Below, piece after piece: positions 49,666 through 58,923 of a stretch of DNA of 64,000 nt. Origin of the DNA: JBJXGV01 sp046160485 (GTDB lineage: Bacteria > Orphanbacterota > Orphanbacteria > JBJXGV01); the NCBI GenBank assembly GCA_046160485.1, contig JBJXGV010000012.1:62001-126000 (forward strand), read 5' to 3'. The notes beneath the pieces are model-generated. The model searched no databases. It worked only from the letters and a program-made list of their open reading frames with translations, and was not told the origin of the DNA. The stretch's first letter is position 1; each line of letters starts with the position of its first letter. The position numbers and the translations under genes were made by a program.

Positions 49666-51661
49666 GTTTTGCGTCCTCCGAACTCTTTGCTGCGTCCGTT
49701 CCTTCCGCATCGCGTGCGTCCGGTGTGCTCGCGGCGCGCCACGCCGCCAGTCGCGGTCCGGCCACGCGGCCGTCCCCTTGACGCCGCGTGAGCCCCAAGC
49801 GGTCGAAGTGCTCCAGGAGCGGCACCGCGTACTTGCGCGAAACGCCGAGCTGCTCCTTCAGATCGGCGACGGCGAGTTCGCCGCGCGCGGCAACGATCGC
49901 CGCGACCTCGGCGCCGGCCTCGTCGATGAGAGTGCGATGAAACGCGAGTTCCGGCGTCACCTTCACGATCCGACCGATATCGACGAGCGTGTCGAGGATA
50001 TCGCGAGAATCCTCCTTCGAGAAGCCCGCTTCTTTGTCGATCGCCGCGAGGGCGGGCGGCGCGAATCGCTCTCGAAGAAGGATCGATTCGACGCGTTCGG
50101 CGGCGGCGGACTGCGTCGTCGTGAGCGCCTCGCCGAGCGACGCGAGCCGCACCTTCTCGCGCAGGAGAATCACGAGCGACGCATCGCGAAGCGCCCGCAG
50201 CGCCTCCTCCGCGATCTCGCCCGGCGCGCCGGGGCATGCGCGCGCCTTCAGCTCTTCCTTCGCGATGCCGTAGCGCAAGGGCGATGCGCGATGAAACTCG
50301 CCGAGGACTTCGACGATCCGCGCTCGCATCTGGTCGAACGCGCTTTCAGCGACCACGCGATCGGCGCCGATCTGCCGCGCGCGGTGGTCCGCGAAGAGGG
50401 CTTCGAGCGCGCCGCGCGCCGCGTCGGGATCGAGCCCCGCCCCCGCCGCAAGCTGCGACCGGCGCTCGCCGCGCAACCCAGCGCGCAGCAAAATGTCGAG
50501 CACCACCTCGGACGGCTCACCGCGCTCCTTGATCGCAAGCTCCGCGACATCGTCCTCGCGAAAGCGCCGGCGTTTCCCCGGCGCGGGATCGAGAACCACG
50601 CCGCCCGCGATCACGACTTGCGGCGAGTAGCTGCGCAGGACGAACCGATCGCCGGCCAGACACGCCTCCGGCTCCTCGAGGCGAAGCTGCGCGAACGCGC
50701 TCTCCCCCGGCGTGAGTTCGTCGCGGTCGAGGAGCACGACGCGCCCGAGGATCTCGCGCGTCCCCTGGTGGTAGCGGATGCGCGCGCGGTTCGCGATCGG
50801 CTTCGTGGTGCGCGGTGACGCCGTCAGGCGCGCGTCGATCATGAGCGAAGTGACGATCGCGCCCGGCGCGGCGACGACATCGCCGCGCGCGACCTCCGCG
50901 AGGTCGACGCCGTGCAGCGCGAGCGCCGTGCGCTCGCCGGCGATTGCGCGCTCCACGTCGCGCCCGTGCGTCTGCACCTTGCGGACGCGCACGTCGCGCC
51001 GCTGCGGCAAGAGTTCGAGACGATCGCCGACGGCAACGGCGCCGGAGCGGAGCGTCCCCGTCACAACGGTGCCAAACCCCGGCATCGAGAAGACGCGATC
51101 GACGGGGAGCCGCACCGAACCGCCGACGCGAGATTGCGCGTCGGCATCCGCGAGCACATCGTCGAGCGCCGCGACGAGCGCGTCGATCCCTTCGCCCGTG
51201 ACGGCGGAGCAAAACACGAGCGGCGCGCCGGCGAGCGTCGTCCCGGCGAGTGAATCCTTCACATCCTCGAGAACGAGTTCGCGCAGATCGCTCTCGACGA
51301 GATCGCACTTGTTGAGCGCAATGACACCGCGCTCGACGCCGAGGAAGTGGACGATATCGAGGTGCTCGCGCGTTTGCGGCATGACGCCTTCGTCGGCCGC
51401 GATCACGAAGAGCACCGCCTCGATCCCGCCCGCGCCGGCGAGCATCGTCTTGACGAAGCGCTCGTGGCCCGGCACGTCGACGAACGAAACCGGCCGGCCG
51501 CTCGGAAGCGTTGCGTGCGCGAAGCCGAGTTCGATCGAAATGCCGCGCGCCTTTTCTTCCGGGAGGCGGTCTGTGTCGGTGCCGGTCAGACGCCGCACGA
51601 GCGCCGTCTTGCCGTGATCGATATGCCCCGAGGTCCCGACGACTACGGGGCGCGCGCTCAT
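49655..51661 (-). CDS. selB: Selenocysteine-specific elongation factor
   Basis: 668 residues. The GTPase domain has G-H-I-D-H-G-K-T, D-V-P-G-H-E and N-K-C-D, with D-T-D-R-L-P-E-E-K-A-R-G-I-S-I-E-L-G-F, the SelB version of the switch region. EF-Tu-like barrel domains follow, then C-terminal winged helices (S-R-K-Y-A-V-P-L-L-E-H-F-D-R) that bind the SECIS RNA. It implies selenocysteine use in this organism. selA, selC and selD are not in the window. ATG overlaps the stop of murA. Confidence 0.93.
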   Translation of the reverse strand: MSARPVVVGTSGHIDHGKTALVRRLTGTDTDRLPEEKARGISIELGFAHATLPSGRPVSFVDVPGHERFVKTMLAGAGGIEAVLFVIAADEGVMPQTREHLDIVHFLGVERGVIALNKCDLVESDLRELVLEDVKDSLAGTTLAGAPLVFCSAVTGEGIDALVAALDDVLADADAQSRVGGSVRLPVDRVFSMPGFGTVVTGTLRSGAVAVGDRLELLPQRRDVRVRKVQTHGRDVERAIAGERTALALHGVDLAEVARGDVVAAPGAIVTSLMIDARLTASPRTTKPIANRARIRYHQGTREILGRVVLLDRDELTPGESAFAQLRLEEPEACLAGDRFVLRSYSPQVVIAGGVVLDPAPGKRRRFREDDVAELAIKERGEPSEVVLDILLRAGLRGERRSQLAAGAGLDPDAARGALEALFADHRARQIGADRVVAESAFDQMRARIVEVLGEFHRASPLRYGIAKEELKARACPGAPGEIAEEALRALRDASLVILLREKVRLASLGEALTTTQSAAAERVESILLRERFAPPALAAIDKEAGFSKEDSRDILDTLVDIGRIVKVTPELAFHRTLIDEAGAEVAAIVAARGELAVADLKEQLGVSRKYAVPLLEHFDRLGLTRRQGDGRVAGPRLAAWRAASTPDARDAEGTDAAKSSEDAKRVD

Positions 51662-52911
51662 TCGCGAATCCGCGTGATCTCGGCGCCGACCGCGCGGAGC
51701 TTTGCCTCGATCGACTCGTAGCCGCGATCGATGTGGTAGACGCGGCTCACCTTCGTCTCGCCCTCCGCGACGAGCGCGGCGATCACGAGCGCGGCGCTCG
51801 CGCGTAGATCGGTCGCCATGACCGGCGCGCCGAAGAGCCGCGAAACGCCGGTGACGATCGCCGAGTTGCCGCGCAGCTCGATCTCGGCGCCGAGGCGTTT
51901 GAGTTCCGCCACGTGCGTGAAGCGGTCGGTGTAGATCGTGTCGGTGATCACGCTGCGCCCGCCCGCGACGCTCATGAGCGCCATGAACTGCGCCTGCATG
52001 TCGGTCGGGAATCCAGGATACGGCGCGGTCGAAATGTCGATGGCGCGCAGCGGGCCGGTGCGCGTGACGCGCGTGGCGCCGCCCTCTTCGACGATTTCGG
52101 CGCCGACGTCGCGCAGCACGTGCGCGATGCTCGCGCCGCAGTCTGTGAGGCTACCTGAGAGGCGCAGGTCGCCGCCCGAAATCACCGCCGCCGCCGCGTA
52201 CGTTCCCATCTCGATGCGATCGGGCACGACGCGAATCCGTCCCGGCCGCAGCGAGCGAACGCCTTCGATCTCGACCGTCGTCGTGCCGGCGCCCGAGACG
52301 CGCGCGCCCATGGCGTTGAGGAACGCCGCGAGCGACGGAATCTCCGGTTCCATCGCGGCGTTCGTAATCACGGTCGTCCCGTCGGCGAGCGACGCGGCCA
52401 TCATCAAGTGCGCGGTCGCGCCGACGGACGGCTGCGGAAAGTGGATCGCCGCGCCGGTCAGCCGCTTCGCGCGCGCGACGACATAGCCGTGTTCGAGCAC
52501 GACCTCCGCGCCGAGCTTCTCGAGGCCCGAAAGATGGAGGTCGACGGGGCGCGGCCCCCACGCGCAGCCTCCGGGAAGCGAGACGCGCGCGTAGCCGTGC
52601 CGCGCAAGCACCGGGCCGAGCACGTAGATCGACGCGCGCATCGTCTTGACGAGTTCGTAGGGCGCTTCCGCTCTGTCCGTGGCGCGCGTCTCCACGGAGA
52701 GCGCCGCGCCGTCGCGCGTCACCGTCGCACCGAGAAGACCGATCAGCTTCGACATCGTCGCGACGTCGCGCAGCACCGGGACGTTCTCGATCGCGTGCGT
52801 TCCGTCGGCGAGCAGGCACGCGGCCATGATCGGCAGCACGGTGTTCTTCGACCCGCCGATTTCGACGCGGCCGCGCAACGGCCGCCCTCCGCGAATCACG
52901 AACGCATCCAC
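51658..52911 (-). CDS. murA: UDP-N-acetylglucosamine 1-carboxyvinyltransferase
   Basis: 417 residues of the EPSP-synthase-like fold that starts peptidoglycan synthesis. The N-terminal G-S-K-N-T-V-L-P-I and the catalytic loop P-G-G-C-A-W-G-P-R-P-V-D-L-H-L, with the phosphoenolpyruvate- and fosfomycin-binding Cys, are present. Y-P-G-F-P-T-D-M-Q-A-Q follows as expected. The start is GTG 52911, overlapping the TAG of prmC by one base. Confidence 0.95.
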   Translation of the reverse strand: MDAFVIRGGRPLRGRVEIGGSKNTVLPIMAACLLADGTHAIENVPVLRDVATMSKLIGLLGATVTRDGAALSVETRATDRAEAPYELVKTMRASIYVLGPVLARHGYARVSLPGGCAWGPRPVDLHLSGLEKLGAEVVLEHGYVVARAKRLTGAAIHFPQPSVGATAHLMMAASLADGTTVITNAAMEPEIPSLAAFLNAMGARVSGAGTTTVEIEGVRSLRPGRIRVVPDRIEMGTYAAAAVISGGDLRLSGSLTDCGASIAHVLRDVGAEIVEEGGATRVTRTGPLRAIDISTAPYPGFPTDMQAQFMALMSVAGGRSVITDTIYTDRFTHVAELKRLGAEIELRGNSAIVTGVSRLFGAPVMATDLRASAALVIAALVAEGETKVSRVYHIDRGYESIEAKLRAVGAEITRIRE

Positions 52912-53924
52912 TAGCGGTCGTCCTTTCTCCGCGCGAGATAGACGCGGTCCTTCGCAGCGTAATCCTGAGTGAGCGTAATGTCATCGTAGCGCGCACTCGC
53001 GGCGAGAAGCTCACCGACCTGCGCGCCCTGCGTGTCGCCGATCTCGAGCGCGAGCACGCCGCGCGGCCGCAGCCACGTCCACGCACCAGCGACGAGTGCG
53101 CGGAGCGCGGCAAGCCCGCCGTCCGCCGCCGTCAGCGCCGCGCGCGGCTCATGGTCGCGCACCTCGGGCGCCAACGCGGGAAGCACATCATCGGAGAGAT
53201 ACGGCGGATTCGCGAGGACGAGATCGAACGACGCTTCGTCGCTAGCGGCAAACGGCTCGAAGAGGCTGCCGGCGCGAAACTCGACGCGATCGTCGACGCC
53301 GTGAGCACGCGCGTTCTCCGCGGCAAGCGTGAGCGCCGCATCGGAAAGGTCGGTGCCGACCGCGGTCGCCTGCGGCCTTGCGAGGAGGAGCGACGCGAGG
53401 ATCGCGCCCGAGCCCACGCCGATCTCCGCGAAGCGTAGCGGCGCAAGCGGTGCGGGCGCGGGAGCCACGGCGGGCTTCGCAGTCTCCGAAGCCCGCGTCG
53501 CGTCGCCCACGCCGTCGGAGCCGTTGCCCTCGACTGGGCCCGCCGCCTCCCGCACGCCGAATTGCACGCGCGGAGGCGCGCCGCCGACCGCGTCGAGCGC
53601 CCTCTCGACGAGAAGCTCCGTCTCGGGCCGCGGAATGAAAACGCCCTCGCGAATCGCGAACGCGCGCGAATAGAACTCGACGGATCCGGTGAGGTATTGG
53701 AGCGGCACGCGCGCGAGGCGCCTGCGCACGAGCTCGCGAAACGCCGAAAGCGGCGCCTCGCCGACCGGCGCGTCGAAGCGCGCATAGAGATCGACGCGGC
53801 GCACTCCGAGGGTGTGGCCGAGAAGCACCTCGGCGTTCACGCGCGGCGACTCGATGCCGCGCTTCTCGAGGAACGCCGTCGACTCCTTGAGCAGCTCGAG
53901 GATCGTCCAGGCGCGGTCGGACAC
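52911..53924 (-). CDS. prmC: Peptide chain release factor N5-glutamine methyltransferase
   Basis: 337 residues. N-terminal helical domain, then R-P-E-T-E-L-L-V-E, the SAM motif E-I-G-V-G-S-G-A-I and the catalytic N-P-P-Y. It methylates the GGQ Gln of release factors, and prfA lies directly upstream. An extra stretch of about 35 residues, Gly/Ala/Pro-rich, sits before the SAM motif and makes it longer than usual. GTG 53924 is chosen for the conserved N-terminus that follows and the GA/G-rich stretch upstream. Confidence 0.92.
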   Translation of the reverse strand: MSDRAWTILELLKESTAFLEKRGIESPRVNAEVLLGHTLGVRRVDLYARFDAPVGEAPLSAFRELVRRRLARVPLQYLTGSVEFYSRAFAIREGVFIPRPETELLVERALDAVGGAPPRVQFGVREAAGPVEGNGSDGVGDATRASETAKPAVAPAPAPLAPLRFAEIGVGSGAILASLLLARPQATAVGTDLSDAALTLAAENARAHGVDDRVEFRAGSLFEPFAASDEASFDLVLANPPYLSDDVLPALAPEVRDHEPRAALTAADGGLAALRALVAGAWTWLRPRGVLALEIGDTQGAQVGELLAASARYDDITLTQDYAAKDRVYLARRKDDR

Positions 53925-53932
53925 GGACGGGG

Positions 53933-54997
53933 CTACTCCCCCTCGAGCTGCGCCGCCACCTGCGCGCTCTCGAGCGCGCTCACGATATCGTCGAGATCGC
54001 CGCCGAGAACCTGGTCGAGCTTGTGAAGGGTCAGCCCGATGCGGTGATCGGTCACGCGGCTCTGCGGGAAATTGTACGTGCGGATCTTTTCGCTCCGGTC
54101 GCCGGTGCCGATCATCGCCTTGCGGCTCTGCGCGATCTCCTTGTTGCGGCGCTCCTCTTCGGCCTCGTAGAGCCGCGAACGGAGCACGCGCATCGCCTTC
54201 GCTCGGTTCTTGATCTGCGAGCGCTCGTCCTGGCACGTCACGACGACGCCGGTCGGGATGTGCGTGATACGCACGGCCGAGTCCGTCGTGTTGACGCCCT
54301 GCCCGCCCGGCCCGGAAGAGCGGTAGACATCGATGCGAAGGTCTTCGATCTTGACGTCGACGTCGAGTTCCTCGGCCTCCGGAAGCACCGCCACCGTCGC
54401 GGCCGACGTGTGGATGCGCCCGCTTGCTTCCGTCTCCGGGACGCGCTGCACGCGGTGCACGCCCATCTCGAACTTCATCTTCCCGTGCGCGCCGTCGCCC
54501 TCGACGACGAAGACGATTTCCTTGAAGCCGCCCGCGCCGGTGGGATTCGAGTTCATGATCGACACGCGGAATCCCTTCGCCTCGGCGTAGCGCGTGTACA
54601 TCTTGTAGAGGTCGTTCGCGAAAAGCGCGGCCTCGTCGCCGCCCGTGCCGGCGCGGATCTCGATCACCGCGTTCTTCGCGTCGCGCGGATCCTTCGGCAG
54701 GAGGAGCACCTTGATTTGGTCGGCGAGCGCGTCGCGCCGCGCGTTGAGTTCCGCCAGCTCCGCGAACGCCATCTCACGAAGCTCTTTGTCGTTCCCCGCG
54801 ACGAGTTCCTCGTTGTCGGCGATCTGCTTGCCCAGCGCGAGGTACTCGCGTCCCTTGGTGACGATCGGCTCGACCTGCCCGCGTTCGCGCGCGAGCGCTT
54901 GAAACTTCGCGCGATCGTTCATGACCGCGGGGTCGGCGAATTCACCGAGGATCTCGTCGTAACGGCGCAGAACTTCCTGGACGCGTTTCTCGATCAT
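53933..54997 (-). CDS. prfA: Peptide chain release factor 1
   Basis: 354 residues, normal RF1 length. It shows the G-G-Q motif in S-S-G-P-G-G-Q-G-V-N-T-T-D-S-A-V-R and the RF1-type stop-codon tripeptide region (V-P-E-T-E-A-S-G-R-I-H-T-S). It ends nine bases before prmC, which modifies it, and is conserved with rpmE and the DUF1385 gene. Confidence 0.95.
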   Translation of the reverse strand: MIEKRVQEVLRRYDEILGEFADPAVMNDRAKFQALARERGQVEPIVTKGREYLALGKQIADNEELVAGNDKELREMAFAELAELNARRDALADQIKVLLLPKDPRDAKNAVIEIRAGTGGDEAALFANDLYKMYTRYAEAKGFRVSIMNSNPTGAGGFKEIVFVVEGDGAHGKMKFEMGVHRVQRVPETEASGRIHTSAATVAVLPEAEELDVDVKIEDLRIDVYRSSGPGGQGVNTTDSAVRITHIPTGVVVTCQDERSQIKNRAKAMRVLRSRLYEAEEERRNKEIAQSRKAMIGTGDRSEKIRTYNFPQSRVTDHRIGLTLHKLDQVLGGDLDDIVSALESAQVAAQLEGE

Positions 54998-55006
54998 GCG
55001 GGGAGA

Positions 55007-55972
55007 CTAACCCGCCTGCGCGGGGACTGCGAGCGGAACCGGCGCGGTCTCGGGCACGGGGAGCCCGAGCGCCGAATGGAGCGCCGCGAGCGCGACCTCG
55101 AGCTGCGAATCGTCGGGCTCGCGCGTCGTTAGGCGCTGCAGCCAAAGCCCCGGCGCGATGAACGGCCGCACCCACACGCTTCTGGCGAACCGCCCCGACA
55201 GCTTGATCAACTCGTACGACACGCCGCCGATGAGCGGCACGAACGCGAGGCGCTCGAGCCGGTCCCCCACCGTCTCGGGCTTGCCCACGAAGACGAACAC
55301 GATGATCGACGAGAGCATGACGATGAGGAGGAACGACGTTCCGCAACGCGGATGAAAACGCGTCATCGCGCGCGCGTTGTCGACCGTGAGCGGAAGGCCC
55401 GACTCGTAGGCGAAGATCGATTTGTGCTCGGCGCCGTGGTACTCGAAGACGCGGCGCATCTCCTTCCACCGCGTGATGCCCCAGATGTACGCGAGGAAGA
55501 AGACGAGGCGGAAGACGCCGTCGACGAGGTTGAAGGCGATGCTCCCCTTCACGCCGACGCGTTCGGTGATGACGAGCGGAAGGTAGAAGAAGAACGCGAT
55601 GCCGAGCAAGAGCGAAAAGGCGACCGTGCCGCCCAGCATCAAGTTCGTCTTCCAGTCCTTCTGCTTCTTCGCGGGGCCCGCGGCCGCCGCTTCGTCTTCT
55701 TCGATCGCCGTCTCGGCGGAGTACATGAGCGAGCCGACGCCGATGAAGAGAGATTCGACGAGCCCGATCGCGCCGCGCAGGATCGGCAGCTTGAAGATCG
55801 GGATCTTCGCGGCGAGGCTCTTAAACGATTTCCGTTCGATCGCGATCGTGCCATCGGGGCGCCGCACGGCCGTGGCCACGGAGCCCGGCGCCCGCATCAT
55901 CACGCCTTCGATAACCGCTTGGCCGCCGACGGTGAGCGGATCGGTATCGAAACGCGCGCGTTCCGAATTCAC
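55007..55972 (-). CDS. DUF1385 family membrane protein
   Basis: 321 residues with about four to five hydrophobic segments. Family signatures are V-G-G-Q-A-V-I-E-G-V-M-M-R, Y-H-G-A-E-H-K, and H-P-R-C-G-T-S-F-L. The family lies beside rpmE and prfA in many genomes, but its function is not known to me. GTG 55972 overlaps the TGA of rpmE. Confidence 0.88.
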   Translation of the reverse strand: MNSERARFDTDPLTVGGQAVIEGVMMRAPGSVATAVRRPDGTIAIERKSFKSLAAKIPIFKLPILRGAIGLVESLFIGVGSLMYSAETAIEEDEAAAAGPAKKQKDWKTNLMLGGTVAFSLLLGIAFFFYLPLVITERVGVKGSIAFNLVDGVFRLVFFLAYIWGITRWKEMRRVFEYHGAEHKSIFAYESGLPLTVDNARAMTRFHPRCGTSFLLIVMLSSIIVFVFVGKPETVGDRLERLAFVPLIGGVSYELIKLSGRFARSVWVRPFIAPGLWLQRLTTREPDDSQLEVALAALHSALGLPVPETAPVPLAVPAQAG

Positions 55973-56193
55973 GACGCGGCGTCGGCCTTCGCCATCTTGT
56001 ACTTGCGGTTGAAGCGCTCGATACGCCCGGCGGTGTCGACAAGCTTCTGCTTGCCCGTGAAATACGGGTGGCAGGCTGCGCAGATTTCGACGTGGAGCGT
56101 TCCCTGGCCCATCGTCGAGCGAGTCTCGATGATGTTGCCGCACGCGCACGCGATCTTCGTCGCTTCGTACTTCGGGTGAATGCCTTCTTTCAT
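55969..56193 (-). CDS. rpmE: 50S ribosomal protein L31 (zinc-binding form)
   Basis: 74 residues beginning M-K-x-G-I-H-P-K-Y. C-A-C-G and C-A-A-C-H-P-Y-F-T-G-K provide the zinc ligands of the C+ type. AGGAGAGG precedes the ATG. It lies 16 bases after rho, a common arrangement. Confidence 0.95.
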   Translation of the reverse strand: MKEGIHPKYEATKIACACGNIIETRSTMGQGTLHVEICAACHPYFTGKQKLVDTAGRIERFNRKYKMAKADAAS

Positions 56194-56209
56194 TTCGACC
56201 TCTCCTTCT

Positions 56210-57457
<1,248 letters not shown>

Positions 57458-57693
57458 ACTTCACCTCTTTGCATGGGTCGATCCTTTCGTCGTTAGTCGG
57501 TCGGTCCGGCGCTAGCCGACGACACGCGACGACTCGGGCTGCGAAGTGTTGGGGAGGTCTTTGTCGGCATCTTGGGAGGGCCTTCGCCAGGCCCGTCACG
57601 TTCACCACGCGGCGCAGCGCGAGCGGTGTTCCTCAGCTATTCTGTGAGCGGGTTCTCGAATCCGTTAGGGGCACTTCGCGACCGGCGCCCGCC
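57458..57693 (-). other. 5' leader of rho
   Basis: The roughly 230 bases between the promoter candidate and the rho start hold no gene I can support. An open frame of 86 codons ends inside rho and has no homology I know. A small hairpin (GGGCCT loop AGGCCC) lies near 57580. Long leaders used for Rho autoregulation are known in other bacteria, so a similar role is plausible. Confidence 0.35.
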
Positions 57694-57722
57694 ATGGTAG
57701 CCCTCGCGGCCGCACGCGTCAA
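57694..57722 (-). promoter_or_regulatory. Candidate promoter of rho
   Basis: TTGACG (57722-57717) and TACCAT (57699-57694), 17 bases apart on the minus strand. Confidence 0.45.
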
Positions 57723-57759
57723 GAAACATTCCTGCGCGCGGCGGCGCTGGGGCGGGAGC

Positions 57760-58827
57760 CTACTTCGATTGCGAACACTCCTCGAACTTGCGCGCCGCCT
57801 CGAGCGCCTCGTTCGACCGCTTCTGCTCGCGCAGCGTCGCGTTGAGCAGCCGGTAGTGATCGCACTCCGCCGGTTCTTGTGCGATCAGATCGCGGAGCCG
57901 CAGCTCGGCGAGCACGTACTGCTTGCTCTTGATGTACGACACCGCGAGGTTGTAGAGCGCGTCGCGGTGATGAACATCGTCCTGCGTCGTGGCCTCGAGC
58001 GTGCTCTCGAAATACGTCGCCGCCTTGCCGAAATCCTCGAGCTGATAGTTCACGAGGCCGAGCTGGTACATCGCCTCGGTATTCGCGGGGTCTTTTTGCA
58101 GCACGGCTTCGTAGAGCGGCGCGATGTCGCGCAACTTCTGCTTCTGCGTTTCGACGTCGCCGCGAGCCTTCGCGGAGTCGGCGTCGGCGTAGTACATGTC
58201 GGCGAGCATTCCGAGGATTTGCGTGTCGCCCGGCTTGTTCTGGAGAATCTCCTTCGCGATCGCGAACGCTTCTTCCCGCTCACCCGCGTCGCTCAACAGC
58301 CCGAGGACGATGCGCAGCGCGTCGACATTGTTGCGATCGAGGTCGAACATCTTGCGGTACGAACGAATCGCGTCCTGCCGCTGTCCGAGCTTCGTATAGA
58401 CGAAACCGAGATTCTGGTAGAGGTCTTTCTTGTCGGGGCCGAAGAGCATTGCCTTCTTGTAGCGGTCGAGCGCGTCGGCGTACTGGCCCGCGGAGAGGAA
58501 TTCGTTGCCGGCGTTGAAGAGTTGCGCGTAGACGTCGGATTGAATCGTGTCGGCGCGCAGCGCGTAGAACCCCGGATCAAGCTCAGCCGCCTTGGCGAGT
58601 TCGGGCGCCGCCTTTTCGTACTGGTTCGTGTGGACGTAGGCCTTGCCGAGGAGGTAGTGGGCCTCGGGGTCGTTCGGCAGATCCATCACGGCGCCCTCGA
58701 GGACGCTGACAGCCTTGTCGTACACACCCTGATCGACATAATTGCGGCCGCCGACGAGGTTCGCGTTAGCGCAGCCTGCCACGCACGCAATGACAAACAC
58801 AACGCGCAACAACTTGGATTTCATCAT
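57760..58827 (-). CDS. TPR-repeat lipoprotein
   Basis: 355 residues. The signal ends in the lipobox V-A-G-C (Cys18 from this start), then about eight TPRs fill the protein (for example P-N-D-P-E-A-H-Y-L-L-G-K-A-Y and D-L-Y-Q-N-L-G-F-V-Y-T-K-L-G). It is likely an outer-membrane-anchored scaffold; partners unknown. GGAGG lies ten bases before ATG 58827, with a second ATG adjacent. It has its own strong promoter candidate between priA and the gene. Confidence 0.82.
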   Translation of the reverse strand: MMKSKLLRVVFVIACVAGCANANLVGGRNYVDQGVYDKAVSVLEGAVMDLPNDPEAHYLLGKAYVHTNQYEKAAPELAKAAELDPGFYALRADTIQSDVYAQLFNAGNEFLSAGQYADALDRYKKAMLFGPDKKDLYQNLGFVYTKLGQRQDAIRSYRKMFDLDRNNVDALRIVLGLLSDAGEREEAFAIAKEILQNKPGDTQILGMLADMYYADADSAKARGDVETQKQKLRDIAPLYEAVLQKDPANTEAMYQLGLVNYQLEDFGKAATYFESTLEATTQDDVHHRDALYNLAVSYIKSKQYVLAELRLRDLIAQEPAECDHYRLLNATLREQKRSNEALEAARKFEECSQSK

Positions 58828-58875
58828 TGGGAATTTGCCTCCGGAAGGTCGCAGGGAGGATCGTCGCGACGCGGG

Positions 58876-58905
58876 AGTATATGGAGCCCCGAAGAAACGT
58901 GTCAA
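58876..58905 (-). promoter_or_regulatory. Strong sigma70-type promoter of the TPR lipoprotein gene
   Basis: A perfect TTGACA (58905-58900) and TATACT (58881-58876) are 18 bases apart on the minus strand, about 50 bases before the start. It is the best promoter match in the window. Confidence 0.72.
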
Positions 58906-58923
58906 GAATTTATCGAGCGCGCG

